Program-made: the position numbers and the translations under genes | Notes under the pieces: generated by a model | Told to the model about the DNA's origin: nothing | Seen by the model: the letters and a program-made list of their open reading frames with translations, nothing else | The model's database searches: none | Part shown: positions 5,588-7,882 of the stretch, piece after piece | How the letters are laid out: the number at the start of each line of letters is the position of its first letter | Numbering within the stretch: position 1 is the stretch's first letter | Origin: an uncultured Roseiflexaceae bacterium | GTDB taxonomy: Bacteria; Chloroflexota; Chloroflexia; Chloroflexales; Roseiflexaceae | Length of the DNA stretch: 7,882 bases | NCBI GenBank assembly: GCA_903868295.1 | Contig: CAIPUQ010000148.1 | Coordinates: forward strand, 1-7,882 | Direction: 5' to 3'

Positions 5588-6580
5588 CTAGCGGTTCAGT
5601 TCCGACCGGACCAAATCGACGAGGCCACCCTCGCGTAAGTCATCCAGCCGGTAGTAGTTTCCCTTTAAGTGGTGCGCCAATTGCTTGGCCAAGCCACGTT
5701 CGAACACGGGGTGTTCGGTGTCAATCACCACCGAGCGAATCTCTTCGCTGGCGATGAAGTCTGCAATCGAGTAACTCTCGGATTGCGGCGGCAAATCGGT
5801 CATGGCCACATTGGCTTGACCGTCCGTCAACAAGACCATCAGCGGGACCACTTCTTCGTCCTGCCGGCGGGCCCGTTTGAGGACCTCGTAGCCCATCATC
5901 AACCCGCGTGACAGCGGCGTACGGCCGCCGGTGGGCATGGTCTGCAACATCTTTTGCGCCAGCTCGACACTACTGGTCAACGGCAACAACAGCGTTGCAT
6001 AATCACGCTGGAACGACACCAACCCGACTCGATCACGGCGCTGGTACGCATCGCGTAACAGCGACAAGACGGCGTTTTTGGTGGCGCGCATGCGCTCATC
6101 GGCTGCCATCGACCAACTAGCATCGACGACAAAGCAGACAGCGTTGCGCGTCTTGCGGACGCGGACCTTCTGGCGGAGATCGCTCCGTCTGAGCATTACT
6201 GCCCGGACGGGTTTGCCTTCGGCCAGGGCATCGGCGCGGCGCTTTGGTTGCAGATGAGCTGCATACCGGAGCGTTGCGTCGAATGCCAGGTCTGTGACAC
6301 GGTGGGCGGCGCGGCTGCTTACATATCGCCCTTGCTTGCGCGTGGTGCGAGTCTTGCTGCGGCGCCCGGGCGATTTGCGTTCTTGGCGATCACGTTGACC
6401 TTCGAGCCGCTTGGGCTTGAACATCTCCCCTGCTTTGAACGCCTTTTCGCCGCCACCCTGTTCGTTGTTTGCATTGGACCCCTGGTCCGTTGCCCCGGCG
6501 CTGGCGTTTGCACCAGCGCCGCCTTCGCTTTCTTCCTGACCCTCGGTGGACTCGCCGTCATCACTCGTGTTCAGAGGGTC
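5588..6580 (-). CDS. VWA (integrin-I) half of ChlD-type chelatase, -1 frame of the ChlI-like gene
   Basis: This frame follows on from the ATPase after a -1 shift at the A9 tract. It adds 330 residues, giving a fused protein of about 692 aa (5588-7665), a size fitting ChlD/BchD or the fused cobaltochelatase subunit. Residues 363-414 of the fusion are a Gly/Ala/Glu/Asp-rich linker, as expected between the ATPase and VWA parts of ChlD. The VWA domain carries a complete MIDAS: DASWS (Asp515), the Thr in GGRTPLS (583), and TDG (614-616). In ChlD this domain docks on the ATPase ring and the large subunit (ChlH/CobN). The first ATG in this frame (6424) would cut off the linker; GGGGAG lies too close to it to be a good start. 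A stand-alone 278-aa product is therefore less likely than the frameshift fusion. Confidence 0.85.
   Translation of the reverse strand, partial: DPLNTSDDGESTEGQEESEGGAGANASAGATDQGSNANNEQGGGEKAFKAGEMFKPKRLEGQRDRQERKSPGRRSKTRTTRKQGRYVSSRAAHRVTDLAFDATLRYAAHLQPKRRADALAEGKPVRAVMLRRSDLRQKVRVRKTRNAVCFVVDASWSMAADERMRATKNAVLSLLRDAYQRRDRVGLVSFQRDYATLLLPLTSSVELAQKMLQTMPTGGRTPLSRGLMMGYEVLKRARRQDEEVVPLMVLLTDGQANVAMTDLPPQSESYSIADFIASEEIRSVVIDTEHPVFERGLAKQLAHHLKGNYYRLDDLREGGLVDLVRSELNR
6496..6521 (-). other. Strong hairpin within the ChlD linker
   Basis: GGCGCTGGTG and CGCCAGCGCC pair over 10 bp with one G-U, extended to 11 bp by an outer C-G, around a CAAA loop. It begins about 59 bases after the slippery site on the coding strand. 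It encodes the Gly/Ala linker, so part of the pairing may be a by-product of GC-rich codons. Confidence 0.45.
6538..6580 (-). other. Stem-loop starting at the slippery site
   Basis: GACCCTC (6580-6574) pairs perfectly with GAGGGTC (6544-6538), 7 bp, across a 29-base loop that includes the zero-frame TGA. The G of the slippery heptamer is its first base, so the spacer is shorter than in known stimulators (usually 5-9 bases). It may be a frameshift stimulator that is partly opened when the ribosome reaches the site. Confidence 0.5.
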
Positions 6581-7665
6581 TTTTTTTTTACGCCGTCCGC
6601 ACTGGCTTGGGCTGACTCGTCACCTTCGGCAGATTGGACGCGATCGAGGATGTCACCGACCCGCGCTTCGTCGAGTTTGACCTCGGTGAAGGGCTGGCGG
6701 CGCATGCGATGCGGCAACGCCAACTCGGCAGCGACACGGATGTCTTCGGCTGCCAATGTGGTGCGACCGGCCCAGGCGGCGTGGGTGCGGGCTGTCTCGA
6801 GGATGGCCAGGTCGGCACGGTGACCGTCGACGCCTAGCTCCATTGAAAGGGTAGCCACCGCTGCCATGTCGCGGCGGGTAATCTGAACCATCGGCAACAA
6901 GGCACGGGCACGAACAATGCGTTCGGCCAATTCTTGTTCGGTGGGCAACCATTCTTTGGAGAAGCCGTCTGGGTCGCCATCGTAGCGCATGCGCCGCGAG
7001 ATGACTTCGACACGGCCTTCGACGTCATGGATACCGCCGATTTCGACGACCAGACCGAAGCGGTCGAGCAACTGCGGTCGCAGTTCGCCTTCTTCGGGGT
7101 TCATCGTGCCGACGAGGATGAAGCGTGCCGGGTGGGTCACGCTTATGCCCTCGCGCTCGACCGTGTTGATGCCCATTGCTGCGGCATCGAGGAGAATATC
7201 GACCAAATGGTCGTCGAGGAGGTTGATTTCGTCGACGTACAACAACCCGCGGTTGGCCTGCGCCAATAAGCCGGGCTCGTAGCGACGATGCCCCTCGGTC
7301 AGTGCATGTTCGAGGTCGAGTGAACCGACCACGCGGTCTTCGGAGGCAGCCACCGGCAAGTCGACCAGACGCGTGGCGCGTTCGGCGACGGGCAAGTCGG
7401 GGTTGGTCTCGTAGCGGGCGCGGCACGAAGGACACATCGCAGATGGCTGGTCGGGCGGACACCCATAGGGACAGTCGGCAACGACCCGGATGTGCGGCAA
7501 AATCCGCGCCAGGCCACGTACCGCCGTCGATTTGGCCGTACCTTTCTCACCGCGAATCAACACGCCGCCGATGCGGGCATTGATTGCATTCAAAATGAGC
7601 GCCCGTTTCAGTCTGTCTTGACTGACGATGGCACTGAAGGGGTAGACCGGACGTGCAGTGGTCAT
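6571..7665 (-). CDS. ChlI/BchI-like AAA+ ATPase subunit of Mg/cobalt chelatase (short product of chlD gene)
   Basis: A 364-aa AAA+ protein that powers metal insertion into a tetrapyrrole with the VWA subunit and a large CobN/ChlH subunit. Seen: Walker A GEKGTAKST (39-47), Walker B LLYVDE (141-146), sensor-1 Asn189 in GTMNPEEGELRPQLLDRFGL, and arginine finger Arg202. A four-cysteine cluster (Cys65, 69, 78, 81) sits between Walker A and B, as in ChlI/ChlD-like proteins assigned to cobaltochelatase; plant and cyanobacterial ChlI lack it as far as I recall. The start at 7665 was chosen for the conserved YPFSAIVSQDRLKRAL context and a GGAAAGAG upstream; the in-frame ATG at 7776 adds an unconserved Cys-rich stretch. 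The frame stops at TGA 6573-6571, three codons after A9. No CobN or ChlH gene is in the window, so Co versus Mg is inferred. Confidence 0.92.
   Translation of the reverse strand: MTTARPVYPFSAIVSQDRLKRALILNAINARIGGVLIRGEKGTAKSTAVRGLARILPHIRVVADCPYGCPPDQPSAMCPSCRARYETNPDLPVAERATRLVDLPVAASEDRVVGSLDLEHALTEGHRRYEPGLLAQANRGLLYVDEINLLDDHLVDILLDAAAMGINTVEREGISVTHPARFILVGTMNPEEGELRPQLLDRFGLVVEIGGIHDVEGRVEVISRRMRYDGDPDGFSKEWLPTEQELAERIVRARALLPMVQITRRDMAAVATLSMELGVDGHRADLAILETARTHAAWAGRTTLAAEDIRVAAELALPHRMRRQPFTEVKLDEARVGDILDRVQSAEGDESAQASADGVKKKTL
6580..6589 (-). promoter_or_regulatory. A-AAA-AAG slippery site (-1 frameshift) in the chlI/chlD gene
   Basis: On the coding strand nine A followed by G gives GTA AAA AAA AAG in the ATPase frame. 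The heptamer A-AAA-AAG is in the correct phase for a -1 slip, the same heptamer as E. coli dnaX. After the slip, reading continues GAC CCT CTG into the VWA frame; without it translation ends at TGA three codons on. A9 could also cause transcriptional slippage with the same result. Confidence 0.85.
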
Positions 7666-7690
7666 GGGTATCTCTTTCCAAACCAACCAT

Positions 7691-7712
7691 CGTTGTATGC
7701 GAACACACAACG
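7691..7712 (-). other. UUCG-loop hairpin in the chelatase leader
   Basis: On the minus strand CGTTGTGTG and CATACAACG form a 9-bp stem (one G-U) closed by a TTCG tetraloop, 25 bases before the chelatase start codon. It lies in the roughly 113-base untranslated leader. It is not followed by a T run, so it is not a terminator; it may affect mRNA stability or translation. Confidence 0.4.
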
Positions 7713-7785
7713 GACGAATGCCCAAGCAGTGTTTGTACGGATGACGCAAGCGCCAGCATGCACAAAAAGACTGCATATACAGTTC

Positions 7786-7814
7786 ATTATCACATCAGAG
7801 TGCATGACTGTCAA
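7786..7814 (-). promoter_or_regulatory. Promoter of the chelatase gene
   Basis: On the minus strand TTGACA (7814-7809) and GATAAT (7791-7786) are 17 bases apart, with a TG one base upstream of the -10 (TGTGATAAT), an extended -10. Transcription should start near 7779. It would carry the chelatase and perhaps the S1-protein gene. Confidence 0.82.
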
Positions 7815-7848
7815 ATCTAGGGCGTTCAGATGCGTTGACAGCACTCTG
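7796..7848. repeat. Inverted repeat shared by the divergent promoters
   Basis: CAGAGTGC (7796-7803) and GCACTCTG (7841-7848) are an 8-bp inverted pair, each placed in the spacer of one promoter. CTGTCAA (7808-7814) and TTGACAG (7835-7841) pair inside them. A further GCACTC at 7851-7856 is 10 bases from the second copy. The outer motif is not part of the core promoter, so it may be an operator for joint control of both directions. Confidence 0.45.
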
Positions 7849-7863
7849 TGGCACTCATACAAT
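7835..7863 (+). promoter_or_regulatory. Divergent promoter for a gene beyond the right edge
   Basis: On the plus strand TTGACA (7835-7840) and TACAAT (7858-7863) are 17 bases apart, one base from full consensus. Its -35 is 20 bases from the -35 of the chelatase promoter, so the two fire in opposite directions. The gene it serves is not in the window; its transcript would start near 7870. Confidence 0.75.
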
Positions 7864-7882
7864 TGAGTCATCCCCTGGGGAC

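Noticed and set aside
5588..6424. Separate VWA protein started at ATG 6424
   Set aside because: The frame runs on without stop through a typical ChlD linker to the slippery site, and the purine stretch before 6424 is too close for a good start. Kept only as a minor alternative.
6319..6564. An 81-codon minus-strand open frame over the ChlD linker
   Set aside because: It is out of frame with both parts of the chelatase, and its basic low-complexity sequence is what an off-frame read of the linker gives.
6581..6589. Sequencing error in the A run as the cause of the split gene
   Set aside because: It cannot be ruled out from sequence alone, but the heptamer is in exact -1 phase, a stem follows, and frameshifting in this gene family is known, so a functional site is more likely.
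7666..7776. N-terminal extension of the ATPase to the ATG at 7776
   Set aside because: The added 37 residues are Cys-rich and unlike any ChlI N-terminus, no ribosome binding site precedes it, and it would begin only about three bases after the predicted transcription start.
7666..7882. Cobalamin riboswitch upstream of the chelatase
   Set aside because: A GCCAC string on the minus strand (7855-7850 region) hints at the B12 box, but it lies upstream of the mapped promoter hexamers and the rest of the core is missing.

Overview
The window reads as a compact bacterial chromosome segment of fairly high GC, with every gene I can support on the minus strand, so transcription runs from high to low coordinates. 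Protein style and gene content (an rpmH-rnpA-yidC-jag block, an R3H/KH Jag protein, a cobalamin-type ChlI/ChlD chelatase, a PfkB kinase beside smpB, a GH29 fucosidase) fit the Chloroflexota best. That assignment is an inference from general resemblance, not from a marker tree.

Layout in transcription order. At 7882-7666 lies a control region with two back-to-back consensus sigma70-type promoters; the leftward one serves the chelatase and the rightward one points at a gene beyond the edge. From 7665 to 5588 lies one chelatase gene in two frames: an AAA+ ATPase (ChlI-like, 364 aa) that ends three codons after a run of nine A, and a VWA/integrin-I half in the -1 frame. A correctly phased A-AAA-AAG heptamer joins them, so one gene can give a short ATPase and a long ChlD-type protein of about 692 aa. 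From 5541 to 4357 is a triple S1-domain RNA-binding protein, followed by a strong GC-rich hairpin. A near-perfect promoter (4274-4245) then starts rpmH, rnpA, yidC and jag (4165-1969), the conserved ribosome/RNase P/membrane-insertion block. A terminator-like hairpin sits directly before a PfkB-family sugar kinase (1896-1060) and smpB (1020-541), and a clean intrinsic terminator (511-488) closes the run. From 423 to the left edge is the first 141 residues of a cytoplasmic GH29 alpha-L-fucosidase with its own leader and a small inverted repeat.

Together, the centre is housekeeping RNA and translation machinery (L34, RNase P protein, YidC, KhpB/Jag, S1 protein, SmpB), flanked by metabolic genes. 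The most notable system is the dual-output chelatase gene: the ATPase and the VWA subunits of a metal chelatase (probably cobaltochelatase working with a CobN encoded elsewhere) appear to come from one mRNA through programmed -1 frameshifting or slippage at A9. This mechanism has been reported for other chlD genes; this copy also has a perfect 7-bp stem starting right at the slippery site and a second strong hairpin about 59 nt further on.
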